Assembly (NCBI GenBank): GCA_018399255.1
Contig: JAGYPA010000002.1
Coordinates: 1-64,000, forward strand
DNA from: Spirochaetales bacterium
GTDB lineage: Bacteria > Spirochaetota > Spirochaetia > JABMQR01
DNA length: 64,000 nucleotides
Direction: 5' to 3'
Shown: piece by piece, positions 25,785-34,875 of the stretch
Layout of the letters: each line of letters begins with the position of its first letter
How positions within the stretch are numbered: position 1 is the first letter of the stretch
Position numbers and translations under genes: made by a program
The notes under the pieces: model-generated
Told to the model about the DNA's origin: nothing
Seen by the model: only the letters and a program-made list of their open reading frames with translations
Database searches by the model: none

Positions 25785-25845
25785 GCTGCCCATTCTTCGG
25801 TATCCAAGCTTACCGCCCCACCCCACCCCACGAGAGAGGTATTCT

Positions 25846-26979
25846 ATGGACATTAATAACAACCCCGACATTCCTGAGCAACTGAAAAACATTCTCTATA
25901 TTTCCCTTCCTGAAGGAACTGGACGAAAAATTGGTGATTTTATTATTGATGAAAATCATCTGATACCAGTTGAAATTCCGAAAGGACAGTCAGAACTTGA
26001 TTTGACTAATCTCTCCTGGGAAATGATTGTATCAGCCATGCTCAGAATTTTTGCCTATAAACCGGACCATAGTGATATCGAATACTACCGGAAATTTATT
26101 CATGCTGTGCAGCCCGACATTATTCCGGAATTGACCAAAACTGGAGTTATTAAGGCTGAGGACAAAGATTTTCTATTGGCAGAAGAAATATTTCTTGCTT
26201 TGAATCACTTTGCACCTGAAGAACCTTTCACATTTCTCAACCTTGCATTTCTCTACGAAGAGATGGCGGAAATCGCGAAGAAAACAGGCAGCTTTCTCAA
26301 CAAGCTCAAGGAAAACTATCTTAACAAGGCCTTTGAAACCTACACTGCAGGCGTAGAGGCCCATCCTGATCATCCGGATATGCACTTTTATTCAGGGTAT
26401 TTTTATCTCAAAAACCAGAATCCTTCAAAGACTCGCGAACATTTTGAGTTCTTCCTCGGTCTTGCCCCAGAAGATGAAAGAAGCAGTGAAATCCGGGAAA
26501 TAACTGAGCGGATCAGCATGCAGAGTCAGGATGACCAGCTGTTTACTGAAGCTTTCGATCTCATTAAGCTCGAAAATGAGCCAGAAGCTATAACTCGCAT
26601 AGATCAGTTCCTTCAAAGGAATCCCCAGGTCTGGAATGCCTGGTTTCTCAAGGGATGGGCGCACAGGAGACTGGGAGAGTATTCAAAAGGAAAAGATGCT
26701 CTGGAACAAAGTCTTGAGCTGGAGAAGTATACTACCGATATTTATAATGAACTGGCTATTTGCTGTATGGAAACTGGATTCTTGACTCAAGCGTATAATC
26801 ATTTAAAGGAAGCACTGGCAATTGAACCGGAAAACACGAAAATCATTTCTAACTTCGGGGTACTGGAGATGAAAAAAGGCAATCCTGATGAGGCTCTCCG
26901 CTTTTTTCTGACAGTTCAGGAACTTGATCCTGATGACCCCATAGCAGCGGACTACATTGCTAAGCTTTCCGGGGCCTGA
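25846..26979 (+). CDS. TPR-repeat protein
   Basis: The 377-residue cytoplasmic protein has an uncharacterised N-terminal half and about three tetratricopeptide repeats at the C-terminus (WNAWFLKGWAHRRLGEYSKG, then DIYNELAICCMETG, then TKIISNFGVLEMKKGNPDEA). There is no signal peptide. A longer frame begins inside the 6S RNA, but ATG 25846 has GAGAGAGG upstream. It lies 3 nt before tsaE and is probably co-transcribed with tsaEB. The binding partner is unknown. A short CCCCA repeat lies in its leader (about 25815-25830). Confidence 0.8.
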   Translation: MDINNNPDIPEQLKNILYISLPEGTGRKIGDFIIDENHLIPVEIPKGQSELDLTNLSWEMIVSAMLRIFAYKPDHSDIEYYRKFIHAVQPDIIPELTKTGVIKAEDKDFLLAEEIFLALNHFAPEEPFTFLNLAFLYEEMAEIAKKTGSFLNKLKENYLNKAFETYTAGVEAHPDHPDMHFYSGYFYLKNQNPSKTREHFEFFLGLAPEDERSSEIREITERISMQSQDDQLFTEAFDLIKLENEPEAITRIDQFLQRNPQVWNAWFLKGWAHRRLGEYSKGKDALEQSLELEKYTTDIYNELAICCMETGFLTQAYNHLKEALAIEPENTKIISNFGVLEMKKGNPDEALRFFLTVQELDPDDPIAADYIAKLSGA

Positions 26980-26982
26980 CTT

Positions 26983-27417
26983 ATGCCCCCCGATTTGCTA
27001 AGCATTATTTCTCATAGCGATCAGCAGACGCTCGAGATTGGGAAAAGATTGGGGAAAATCTGTCAGAAAGGAACGGTATTTTCTCTGAGGGGTCCGCTAG
27101 GATCCGGCAAAACAATACTTGCTAAAGGTATTGCGCTTTCCCTGGGAATAACAGAACCGGTCACCAGCCCGACTTTCACCATTATTCAGGAGTACAATGG
27201 AATTTACCCTCTGTTTCATATTGATTTATACCGCCTCGATAATCCTGAAGAATTTGAGCTGCTCGGGGGTGAAGAGCTGCTCTTTAATGAAACAGTTACC
27301 ATTATTGAATGGAGTGAAATCATAGACAGCCTGCTTCCTGATTCAACTATATCGATAAACATATCAATTGAAAAAAATCAGGACCGCAGAATAGTAATTC
27401 AGGGAGTCTCGATATGA
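26983..27417 (+). CDS. tsaE: tRNA threonylcarbamoyladenosine biosynthesis ATPase TsaE
   Basis: The 144-residue protein is the TsaE ATPase of the t6A37 tRNA-modification complex (TsaB-TsaD-TsaE). The Walker A motif is GPLGSGKT (about residue 37), then TSPTFTIIQEY (about 60), HIDLYRL (about 79) and IIEWSE (about 107). Length is normal. There is no clear RBS; it is coupled to the TPR gene 3 nt upstream. It overlaps tsaB by ATGA (27414-27417), matching a functional pairing. Confidence 0.93.
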   Translation: MPPDLLSIISHSDQQTLEIGKRLGKICQKGTVFSLRGPLGSGKTILAKGIALSLGITEPVTSPTFTIIQEYNGIYPLFHIDLYRLDNPEEFELLGGEELLFNETVTIIEWSEIIDSLLPDSTISINISIEKNQDRRIVIQGVSI

Positions 27418-28091
27418 ACATTTTAGCTTTCGACACATCCGGTGCCATGCTGGATATCGCATTAAAGACCCGAGGCAAACTCTATTCCCGCTACCATCAA
27501 ATCGGTTTGCAGCATTCTGAGCATATCATGCCGGCTATCATTGAACTCTGCAAAGAAGCATCAATTACTATTCAGCAGCTTGAGCTGGTAGTAATTACGC
27601 GAGGTCCAGGTTCTTTTACCGGTCTGAGGGTAGGAATGGCAACTGCGAAGGGGTTGGCTTTTGGATTGCAGATACCGCTCGTTTCGGTTCCCACTCTCGA
27701 TACTCTCGCTGCAGCAGCAAGACTTGCACATAGTAATCTTAAAAAGGAACAAAGAATCATTGTTCCGGTAATCGATGCCAGAAAACAGCGTTTTTATGCT
27801 GCTGTATATAAGTCCGGCAATCGAGTGAGCGAATATCTTGATATATCTCCTGAAGATTTACTGAACCACCATCTAATTCATTACAACGATATACTTCTTG
27901 CGGGACCAGACAGCGAACGGTTTCTTCAGCTCCTAAAGAAAACAGGAATCCCGACTTGTTCTCCTGCTGTTGCAGCATCAGTTCCTATGCCTGCAGCTCC
28001 AGTTCTCATAGAAGCTGGTTTAAGTCAGTATGAAACGATAGGAAGTGACAGTGCTGATCAGGGCCCGTTGTATATCAGAAACAGCACATAG
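27414..28091 (+). CDS. tsaB: tRNA threonylcarbamoyladenosine biosynthesis protein TsaB
   Basis: The 225-residue protein has the ASKHA fold of TsaB (YeaZ): ILAFDTSGAMLDIAL at the N-terminus, QHSEHIMPAI (about residue 34), RGPGSFTGLRVGMATAKGLA (about 63) and VPVIDARKQRFYAAVY (about 116). TsaB scaffolds TsaD for t6A formation on ANN-decoding tRNAs. It overlaps tsaE by four bases. tsaD is not in the window. Confidence 0.93.
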   Translation: MNILAFDTSGAMLDIALKTRGKLYSRYHQIGLQHSEHIMPAIIELCKEASITIQQLELVVITRGPGSFTGLRVGMATAKGLAFGLQIPLVSVPTLDTLAAAARLAHSNLKKEQRIIVPVIDARKQRFYAAVYKSGNRVSEYLDISPEDLLNHHLIHYNDILLAGPDSERFLQLLKKTGIPTCSPAVAASVPMPAAPVLIEAGLSQYETIGSDSADQGPLYIRNST

Positions 28092-28272
28092 CTCCACCCC
28101 TTTTCTATACATTACCTTTTTTGTAAGTTTTCAGGCTTTTCCTATAGTTTTTACTTTACTTTTTGCCGTTTTTTTACGATATATAAAGGTATACAAATGA
28201 GAAAAAATTGCTGAAAATCTTTGATTATTACAATTGCCTCAATAATTATGCTTTATATACGGAGGAAAAACT

Positions 28273-29220
28273 ATGAGCTTGGAAACACTTGATGCGGAAA
28301 TTATCGTGGTTGGCGGCGGCGCAGCCGGCTTAACCGCTTCTCAATATGGTGCAAGAGCTAATCTGAAAACATTACTGATAGAGGAAATGGCCCCCGGCGG
28401 ACAAGCCCTTATAATTGACGACCTGGAAAATTATCCCGGCTTTCCTGAAAAAATATCCGGCTTTGACTTCACCCAGCGATTTACCCAGCAGGCTTTGAAT
28501 TTCGGCGCAGAAATAATCAATGCAACGGTCAATTCTATAAAAAAAGAAGGTAATCTCTTTATTCTCGACACAACCAAAGGCGAAAAAAAGGCTTTTGCCG
28601 TCATTCTCGCTACCGGTGCAAAACATAGGAAGCTTGGTGTTCCCGGGGAAGAAACGTATTCAGGAAAAGGCGTCTCATATTGTGCAACGTGTGACGGTCC
28701 TTTTTTTCGCGGAAAGAAAATGCTTGTCGTCGGCGGTGGTGATGCAGCCTGTGATGAAGCGCTCTTTCTCTCTAAACTCAGTGACAACATAGTTATGGTT
28801 CATCGAAGAGATCGCTTCCGAGCCCAAAAAGCTTTAGCCGGACGCGTTCTGGATAATAAGCGGATTGATGTGCGTTTTAACCATGAAGTAATGGAAATTG
28901 GCGGCGACGGAAAGAAAGTAACCAGCGTCAAGCTGCTTAATAATGCAGATAATTCCCAATATGAAGAAGATTTCGATGCAGTTTTCATTTTTGTCGGCTC
29001 AATACCTCAGACAGATTTAGCTGAAAACCTGGAAAAGGACGAAGCTGGCTATTTGATTACTGATCAGGAAATGAGAACCTCCCTGCCGGGGTTTTATGTC
29101 GTTGGAGATGTGCGAGCTACTCCATTCCGCCAACTAATTGTAGCAGCTGGAGAAGGTGCCGTTGCCAGTCATAGTGCAGCCCATTATATTGATGCACTTG
29201 AAGGGAAAGCCTACGATTGA
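28273..29220 (+). CDS. trxB: Thioredoxin reductase
   Basis: The 315-residue flavoenzyme has the FAD motif VVGGGAAGLTASQYGARA (about residue 11), the redox-active CATC (about 137), the NADPH motif VVGGGDAACDEA (about 152) and the C-terminal GDVRATPFRQLIVAAGEGAVA. It reduces thioredoxin with NADPH in the cytoplasm. Length is typical. ACGGAGG lies 8 nt before the ATG. The 181-nt gap after tsaB is AT-rich and should hold its own promoter (TATATA near 28253). Confidence 0.95.
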   Translation: MSLETLDAEIIVVGGGAAGLTASQYGARANLKTLLIEEMAPGGQALIIDDLENYPGFPEKISGFDFTQRFTQQALNFGAEIINATVNSIKKEGNLFILDTTKGEKKAFAVILATGAKHRKLGVPGEETYSGKGVSYCATCDGPFFRGKKMLVVGGGDAACDEALFLSKLSDNIVMVHRRDRFRAQKALAGRVLDNKRIDVRFNHEVMEIGGDGKKVTSVKLLNNADNSQYEEDFDAVFIFVGSIPQTDLAENLEKDEAGYLITDQEMRTSLPGFYVVGDVRATPFRQLIVAAGEGAVASHSAAHYIDALEGKAYD

Positions 29221-29230
29221 AATAGTAATC

Positions 29231-29257
29231 AATTGAGTTAACCTACTATACTCAATT
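29231..29257 (+). terminator. Possible trxB terminator
   Basis: AATTGAGT (29231-29238) pairs perfectly with ACTCAATT (29250-29257) around an 11-nt loop, directly after trxB. The stem is AT-rich and the T-run is short. Confidence 0.4.
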
Positions 29258-29304
29258 TGGCATCAAGGACATATATTTAATTGAAACCTGTGTTTTTGAT
29301 GCCA
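29258..29304. other. Long-loop inverted repeat between trxB and glgA
   Basis: TGGCATCAA (29258-29266) and TTGATGCCA (29296-29304) form a perfect 9-bp inverted repeat separated by 29 nt, starting right after the trxB stem. It lies about 90 nt before the glgA -35. It could be an operator, a degraded element or chance. Confidence 0.35.
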
Positions 29305-29394
29305 GAATACTTTCCTGCCTGCGTATTTTTGACTGCCAATTTTCCTATTCTTTCCTTGATCTGTCAAATACTCTTAATTAGATTCTATAATTGA

Positions 29395-29423
29395 TTGACG
29401 GATTTTTGTTTACATGGTCTAAT
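29395..29423 (+). promoter_or_regulatory. Putative promoter of a leaderless glgAC mRNA
   Basis: TTGACG (29395-29400), 17 nt, TCTAAT (29418-29423), then 6 nt to ATG 29430. No Shine-Dalgarno is present in the 35 nt before the ATG. Confidence 0.6.
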
Positions 29424-29429
29424 TTAGAT

Positions 29430-30923
29430 ATGAAAATAATGATGATAACCAGTGAAGCAGTACCTTTTGCAAAAACCGGAGGTCTGGCTGACGTTGTAAC
29501 GGCATTATCTCAGGAATTAGCCCTGACAGGAAATGAGGTTAAAATAATTATTCCCTACTACGGGTTTATGCCGGCTGAGGGAATTGAAAATCTGCCCTGG
29601 AACATAAAACTCTCAGCAGAAACCTTCGATACAACCTTCAGAATATCTATATGCACTCTTGATGCAGTAGAATTCATATTTTTTCAGCACCCAGTGTTTA
29701 CTGACCGGTCCGGAATCTACGGTAATACAGGATCTTTGACATATTCAGACAACATGTTTCGATTTACCCTGTTTAATTATGCAGTTTTCGAAATCTGTCG
29801 AAGACTTAACTGGTATCCGGACATATTCCACTGCCATGACTGGCCAACAGGAATGGTTCCTCTTTTGTTGAAAAAATATAACAGCAGTCCAAGCTCTATG
29901 CCTTTTAAGAATTCTGCAAGTGTTATGACTATTCACAATCTCGGTTATCAGGGAAAATTTTCAAAGCACGATATTCATCTTTCAGGTCTGGACAGTGACT
30001 TTTTCATTTTCCCGGCTCATAATGATTCTACAGCAGGAAAAGAAATCAACTTCCTGGCAGCAGGAATACGGTTCAGCGATAAAATAACTACCGTCTCAGA
30101 AACCTATGCCGCAGAAATTCAATCCGAAGAATTTGGCGAAGGCCTCCATGAACTGCTGGCTTCAAGAAGTGATGACATCCTGGGTATTTTAAACGGCGTA
30201 GATTATTCTGAGTGGAATCCGGAAAAAGACTCGATGCTTCCGGTAAATTACTCATCTCAAGACCAGAAGAATAAAGGTCAGCTCAAGCTGCTTCTACAGC
30301 AGGAAATGAAGCTGAAAGAAGATCCTTCGATCCCACTTATAGGAATGGTATCGCGTCTTGCAGATCAAAAAGGATTTCGTGAACTCTGCGGCGGAAAGCC
30401 CTCTGCTCTTGAACGAATAATCATTGATTATCCGATTCAGATGGTGATTGTGGGTACAGGAGAGATGGCAATAGAGCAAGCGCTGACAGATTTATCCCGA
30501 AGATACCCGAACCTTGCAGTGAAAATCGCCTTCAGCAACCATCTTGCTCACTTGATTGAGGCGGGATCAGATTTTTTCCTTATGCCCAGCAGATACGAAC
30601 CTTGCGGTCTGAACCAGATCTACTCAATGCGGTATGGGACTATACCGATTGTACGCAGGACAGGAGGTCTTGCTGATACAGTTAAACAATTTTCAGATGA
30701 TTATTCTGAGGGAACCGGCATTGTTTTTGACTTAATGTCCGGTGAAGCAGTTTACCAGAGTATACAGGAAGTTATTCAGCTCTGGGAACAGCCGGAAAGA
30801 ATACTTCGGGATATTCGCAGCAGGGCAATGAAAAAGCGTTTTCTGTGGAAATCATCAGCCCAAAGCTATGTGCAGGTTTATGAAACCGCACTACAAACGA
30901 ATAAAGGAGTACAATATGACTAG
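29430..30923 (+). CDS. glgA: Glycogen synthase (ADP-glucose)
   Basis: The 497-residue GT5 glycosyltransferase transfers glucose from ADP-glucose to growing alpha-1,4-glucan. The N-terminal SEAVPFAKTGGLADV (residues 8-22) holds the ADP-binding KTGGL. HCHDWPTGMVPLL (about 139) is conserved, and the C-terminal domain has GMVSRLADQKG (about 306) and PSRYEPCGLNQIYSMRYG (about 389) with the catalytic Glu. ATG 29430 fits the family start. There is no RBS but a promoter ends just upstream. It overlaps glgC by 8 nt, so both storage-synthesis enzymes come from one mRNA. Confidence 0.95.
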   Translation: MKIMMITSEAVPFAKTGGLADVVTALSQELALTGNEVKIIIPYYGFMPAEGIENLPWNIKLSAETFDTTFRISICTLDAVEFIFFQHPVFTDRSGIYGNTGSLTYSDNMFRFTLFNYAVFEICRRLNWYPDIFHCHDWPTGMVPLLLKKYNSSPSSMPFKNSASVMTIHNLGYQGKFSKHDIHLSGLDSDFFIFPAHNDSTAGKEINFLAAGIRFSDKITTVSETYAAEIQSEEFGEGLHELLASRSDDILGILNGVDYSEWNPEKDSMLPVNYSSQDQKNKGQLKLLLQQEMKLKEDPSIPLIGMVSRLADQKGFRELCGGKPSALERIIIDYPIQMVIVGTGEMAIEQALTDLSRRYPNLAVKIAFSNHLAHLIEAGSDFFLMPSRYEPCGLNQIYSMRYGTIPIVRRTGGLADTVKQFSDDYSEGTGIVFDLMSGEAVYQSIQEVIQLWEQPERILRDIRSRAMKKRFLWKSSAQSYVQVYETALQTNKGVQYD

Positions 30924-32208
30924 ATCTATTCTTGCAATAGTACTTGGCGGCGGAAAAGGAACCAGGCTCCAACCGCTTACGAAAGACCGTGCAAAGCCGG
31001 CTGTTCCCTTTGGTGGGAAATACCGGCTAGTGGATATACCAATCTCAAACTGCATAAACAGTGACATTCGCAAGATTTTCATCCTGACCCAGTTTAATTC
31101 CGCATCCCTTCATAATCATATCTCAAATACCTATATCTTCGATACTTTTTCCCAGGGCTTTGTCGAAGTTCTTGCAGCAGAACAGACTCCTCAGAGCGAG
31201 GACTGGTATCAGGGTACTGCCGATGCGGTAAGAAAAAACTTCCGCCATTTCCGGGACCAGAAACCGTCTCACTATATAATTCTCTCCGGTGATCAGCTCT
31301 ACCGGATGGACTATCGTGAAATGCTTAAAGTTCATATGGATAATAATGCTGAACTAACGATTGCCGCAAAGCCCATAACCCGTGAAGAAGCAACAGGCTT
31401 TGGCATTGTCGGAGCTGATAAAACCGGGAGAGTCACTTCCTTCCTGGAAAAACCGCCGATAGAAAAAAACATCGAAGAGTACAAAGCTTCCCCTGAACTG
31501 CTTGCTGCAAACCGGATCAACCCGGAAAACGCTGCCGGGAAAGATTATCTGGCTTCAATGGGTATTTACATCTTTAATGCCGATGCCATGGAGAAAGCTC
31601 TTGACAATGATCAGACGGATTTCGGCAAGGAAATTTTCCCCAATACACTGGACAAATTCCATGTCCATACGTATGTATTTGATGATTTCTGGGAGGATAT
31701 CGGAACCATTAAATCATTTTACGATACAAACCTTAATTTGGCCTCCCTGACACCAGATTTTAATTTTTACAATGAACAAATGCCGATTTATACCCACAGA
31801 AGACATTTACCGGCGACTAAAGTAAATTTCTGTACAATCAGTCAGTCACTGACCAGTGAGGGCAGCATTATCACCAATGCTTCTATAGTCAATTCTGTTA
31901 TCGGTGTACGTACCCTGATAGAATCGGGAGCTAACCTTGACGGAGTCTACTGCATGGGTGCAAATCACTATGAATCGGATACACAGAAAGCTGAAAACAG
32001 ACGACGGGGAATACCGGATATCGGCATCGGCAGGGGTACCATAATTCGCCGGGCAATATTGGATATGAATGTTCACATCGGAGACGGGTGCCGGATTGGC
32101 ATTGATTCATTCGAACGACAGGACGGTGTATATAAAACCCATACCATTCGGGACGGGATCATCGTTATCCCAAAAAATGCAATCATTCCAAACGGAACTG
32201 TTATTTAA
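30916..32208 (+). CDS. glgC: Glucose-1-phosphate adenylyltransferase
   Basis: The 430-residue protein makes ADP-glucose from glucose-1-phosphate and ATP, the committed step of glycogen synthesis. VLGGGKGTRLQPLTKDRAKP (residues 9-28) is the nucleotidyl-transfer motif with PFGGKYRLVDIPISNC next. SGDQLYRMDY (about 132) holds the catalytic Asp and FLEKP (about 180) the glucose-binding loop. A C-terminal left-handed beta-helix carries hexapeptide-like turns (IRRAILDMNVHIGDG). AAAGGAGT precedes ATG 30916 inside the end of glgA. It converges on the Nudix gene with a 2-nt gap. Confidence 0.96.
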   Translation: MTRSILAIVLGGGKGTRLQPLTKDRAKPAVPFGGKYRLVDIPISNCINSDIRKIFILTQFNSASLHNHISNTYIFDTFSQGFVEVLAAEQTPQSEDWYQGTADAVRKNFRHFRDQKPSHYIILSGDQLYRMDYREMLKVHMDNNAELTIAAKPITREEATGFGIVGADKTGRVTSFLEKPPIEKNIEEYKASPELLAANRINPENAAGKDYLASMGIYIFNADAMEKALDNDQTDFGKEIFPNTLDKFHVHTYVFDDFWEDIGTIKSFYDTNLNLASLTPDFNFYNEQMPIYTHRRHLPATKVNFCTISQSLTSEGSIITNASIVNSVIGVRTLIESGANLDGVYCMGANHYESDTQKAENRRRGIPDIGIGRGTIIRRAILDMNVHIGDGCRIGIDSFERQDGVYKTHTIRDGIIVIPKNAIIPNGTVI

Positions 32209-32210
32209 AG

Positions 32211-32609
32211 TTACAATAAAGCCTGCATGATCTGGCGGTCAGACTCTGCCATCGCGCAGGCTTTCAGTTCTTCAATTGTTTTCCAGGCAGTGCATTGATG
32301 CTCAGTCAAAATTAAATCCTCATCAGCAGTGAGAATATCTATTTTCCATGCCTCAAGGGTATAATCAATATGCTTGTTTGTAAAGAATCCTTGGAATAAT
32401 TTGGAATTGACAATTATATCAGCCCCGAATTCTTCCTGAAATTCTCGTAAAAGCGTCTGCTCTGATGATTCCTCGATCCGGTTTTTTCCACCAGGAAATT
32501 CCCAGCTTTCTCCGATTGATGTACCAGGTTTTCGTAATGCCGTAAAAAAAGTATCACCACGCCTGGCGATACCTGCTACCGAGATTCTACTTTTATTTTT
32601 TTGCTGCAT
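32211..32609 (-). CDS. MutT-like Nudix hydrolase
   Basis: The 132-residue protein has a complete Nudix box, starting at GGKNRIEESSEQ and continuing LLREFQEEFGAD (about residues 41-64), including the REFQEE metal-binding core. Family members hydrolyse nucleoside diphosphates linked to a moiety X; size and layout suit an 8-oxo-dGTPase (MutT)-like sanitising enzyme, but specificity is not proven. ATG 32609 has AGGTGG very close upstream; GTG 32615 is an alternative start. It converges on glgC. Confidence 0.85.
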   Translation of the reverse strand: MQQKNKSRISVAGIARRGDTFFTALRKPGTSIGESWEFPGGKNRIEESSEQTLLREFQEEFGADIIVNSKLFQGFFTNKHIDYTLEAWKIDILTADEDLILTEHQCTAWKTIEELKACAMAESDRQIMQALL

Positions 32610-32632
32610 AGCCACCTGCCTGATAGTTATTG

Positions 32633-33097
32633 TTAGAGAAGGACCGCACCGGGGAAGAGAAAATGCAACAGTGCAACAACAAGGGTTGTATACCCCAGAA
32701 TTTTCTTATTTTTATAGTAAAAGGATTTTACTTTGTTCAGAGCATCCGAGTCGGTAAACAACTCTTCCCCATCTCCGCCGCCTGCATGCTGATCACCGCT
32801 GTCTTCAGCTTGTCTGGATCTCTTGACATCAAATGCAAAAAAAACTGCAAGAGCCAGCAGATTTATCGCAGGGAGAAAATCCCCGATAACAACCGGTCCG
32901 GGACTTGTGGGACCTATCAGCTTAAGCAGCCCGACAACAGCGGTAAGAACGATCATAACAATGGTAAATGTCTGATTTATGAGATGAAGTTCCTTGATTC
33001 TCCATAATATCTTAAACTTTTCCCCATACTCATCAGCCAACAAAATAGCGGCACCATAGAGCATGAAAGCCAGCGCCAGAACATAAAACTGTATCAT
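32633..33097 (-). CDS. Small multi-pass membrane protein of unknown function
   Basis: The 154-residue protein is not recognised. Four hydrophobic segments are visible: residues 2-20, about 42-62, about 69-90 and about 135-152. A charged loop rich in Asp/Gly/Gln (QAEDSGDQHAGGGDGEE) lies between the third and fourth. GGGAGAA lies 5 nt before the ATG. The Nudix gene follows 23 nt after its stop on the same strand, so the two probably share a transcript. Confidence 0.7.
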   Translation of the reverse strand: MIQFYVLALAFMLYGAAILLADEYGEKFKILWRIKELHLINQTFTIVMIVLTAVVGLLKLIGPTSPGPVVIGDFLPAINLLALAVFFAFDVKRSRQAEDSGDQHAGGGDGEELFTDSDALNKVKSFYYKNKKILGYTTLVVALLHFLFPGAVLL

Positions 33098-33242
33098 TTC
33101 GTTCTCCCATCATTAATAATACCAGCTTAATCCAAAGAGTGCCGCTGGTCAAGTAATACCATATTTCTCAAACACATGAAAAGCTGGAAAGGATACAACT
33201 CATAAAGCATTGCCAATTACGAATTACACGGTAAGCCCGATT

Positions 33243-34742
33243 TCAGCGGGCCAGTAAGGCAATTTCAGGAATAAGCTGATCCGCGGTAAAAATACCGGCT
33301 TTTTCATAGAGCTCTTTACCTGCTTTCTGGTGCATTACTGCTCCAGTACAGGCGGCAGCAAACGGATCCATACCTTGAGCTGCGAGACCGACAATGCATC
33401 CCGCCAGAACATCACCAGAACCTCCGGTACCCATTGCTGGATTCAGCCCCTCCAGTACAGCCAGTTTTCCTTCAGGTGAGGCTATATACAGCATATGGGC
33501 CTTATATGCTACCGTACAATGATTCACTACAGCAAAATTACGTACAGCCTCAGGAATTTTCTCAGGATTTTCCTTGTGCTTATGCCGGAAAGCCGCTCGA
33601 ACTCTCCAGGATGAGGAGTCAGTATCAGAGATCCTCCCTGAACCACTCCAATTGCTGGTAGCTGGCAGCTCTGTCTTCAATAAATCGCTGAAAGAGTCAG
33701 TGCATCGGCATCCAGAACAACCGGAACAGTACATTCAGAAGCTGCAGGAGCTGTTGGCGATTCTTCTCATTCAGGCCCCAGCCCGGTCGGCGAGAACCGC
33801 ATTATAAGATGCTGACAGCTCACCAGCCGTAATATAAGCATCGCTGCGTTTACGCGTTATATCGAGGATTGGCTGAAACAGCAGCAGGATAGACCTCTTC
33901 TTCTGTGTACAGGGTTACCAATCCTGCCCGTATATGCAGCGCCGCAGAGGCGGCAAGGCACTGCCGCTCCAGGAGTACTGGCAGATCCTGCAAACACTAC
34001 GGCAGTTCCCCTTGAATTCTTAAAGCAGATTTCCCCATCGGGCTCAGGGTAACTGCATCTGCTGTAAGCAGAAAAGCTGCTTCCTCAGCTTCCGAGCAGA
34101 TCGGGCGGGAAACTGGGATTAGTAACCTCAATGTGTCCACAGAGCTGTCGATTATGCGGCATATAGCAAGGTGTTTTAGGAAGTCCATGGTAATTGTCAC
34201 ATCTGCAGGAATTACCAGTGTCTCGTAGCTCCTCCGGCCTCATGCATACCGCTTGGTATATCAACTGCAATAATAAAAGCTTTAAGCAGCCCCCTGCTCT
34301 GCTGGTGAGAAAAACTCAATAATATCCTTTGCCGGGCCGCGAACAGCACCGGAAAGCCCCGTACCAGTAATACCGTCAACTACAACATCTGCAGACAGAA
34401 GGATTCGTGCAGCAGGCTCACCCCATACATAGACAGAAATCCCCAGTTTTCGGCATATTTCAACTGCATAGAGGCTATATCATTGAGTTTCTCCCGGATC
34501 AGAATTATTGAAATACTACGATACCCGGCAGTAACGGCTGCTCTGGCAGCAGTCATAGAATCCCCGCCATTATTCCCTGGACCTGCCAGAAAGACAATAG
34601 CGGCATTATGAGTGCAATGAGCCTGTACTGCTTTAAAGATCGCCGTTCCAGCCTGTTCCATAAGAAGGATGCCGGGTATACCGTACTGCTCCTGTGCTTT
34701 CTTATCCACCATGCTCATGGTATCGGGAGTCACAATTTTCAC
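33243..34742 (-). pseudogene. nnr: Decayed bifunctional NAD(P)HX epimerase/dehydratase (Nnr, YjeF-type)
   Basis: The N-terminal epimerase domain starts at GTG 34742 (GGDSM in GPGNNGGDSMTAAR) and runs to about 34440. The frame then shifts to ILLSADVVVDGITGTG, again near 34292 to LLKAFIIAVDIPSGM, again near 34220 to LVIPADVTITMDFLKHLA. Further breaks separate this from the C-terminal kinase-like dehydratase domain, which ends in frame with MGTGGSGDVLAGCIVGLAAQ and a stop at 33243. At least four frameshifts are needed, two at G-runs. The intact enzyme repairs hydrated NAD(P)H and is nearly universal, so its loss or a second copy elsewhere is notable. GAGGAGG precedes the start. It is divergent from secA. 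Confidence 0.85.
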
Positions 34743-34816
34743 TTCATCAGCCTCCTCTTATTGGCAGTTAATTCTACCAGTTGATTTTACCAGAGTCAAA
34801 CATACATCAGTTCAAG

Positions 34817-34845
34817 TTGCATTATTGCGATTCTTTCCGTAATCT
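34817..34845 (+). promoter_or_regulatory. Putative secA promoter
   Basis: TTGCAT (34817-34822), 17 nt, TAATCT (34840-34845), giving a leader of about 24 nt that contains AGAGGA before ATG 34876. Confidence 0.5.
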
Positions 34846-34875
34846 TATAGTATGGGAACTATACAGAGGAAATAG

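Noticed and set aside
25708-25845. N-terminal extension of the TPR protein
   Set aside because: This stretch is the 3' half of 6S RNA and its terminator, while ATG 25846 has a proper SD.
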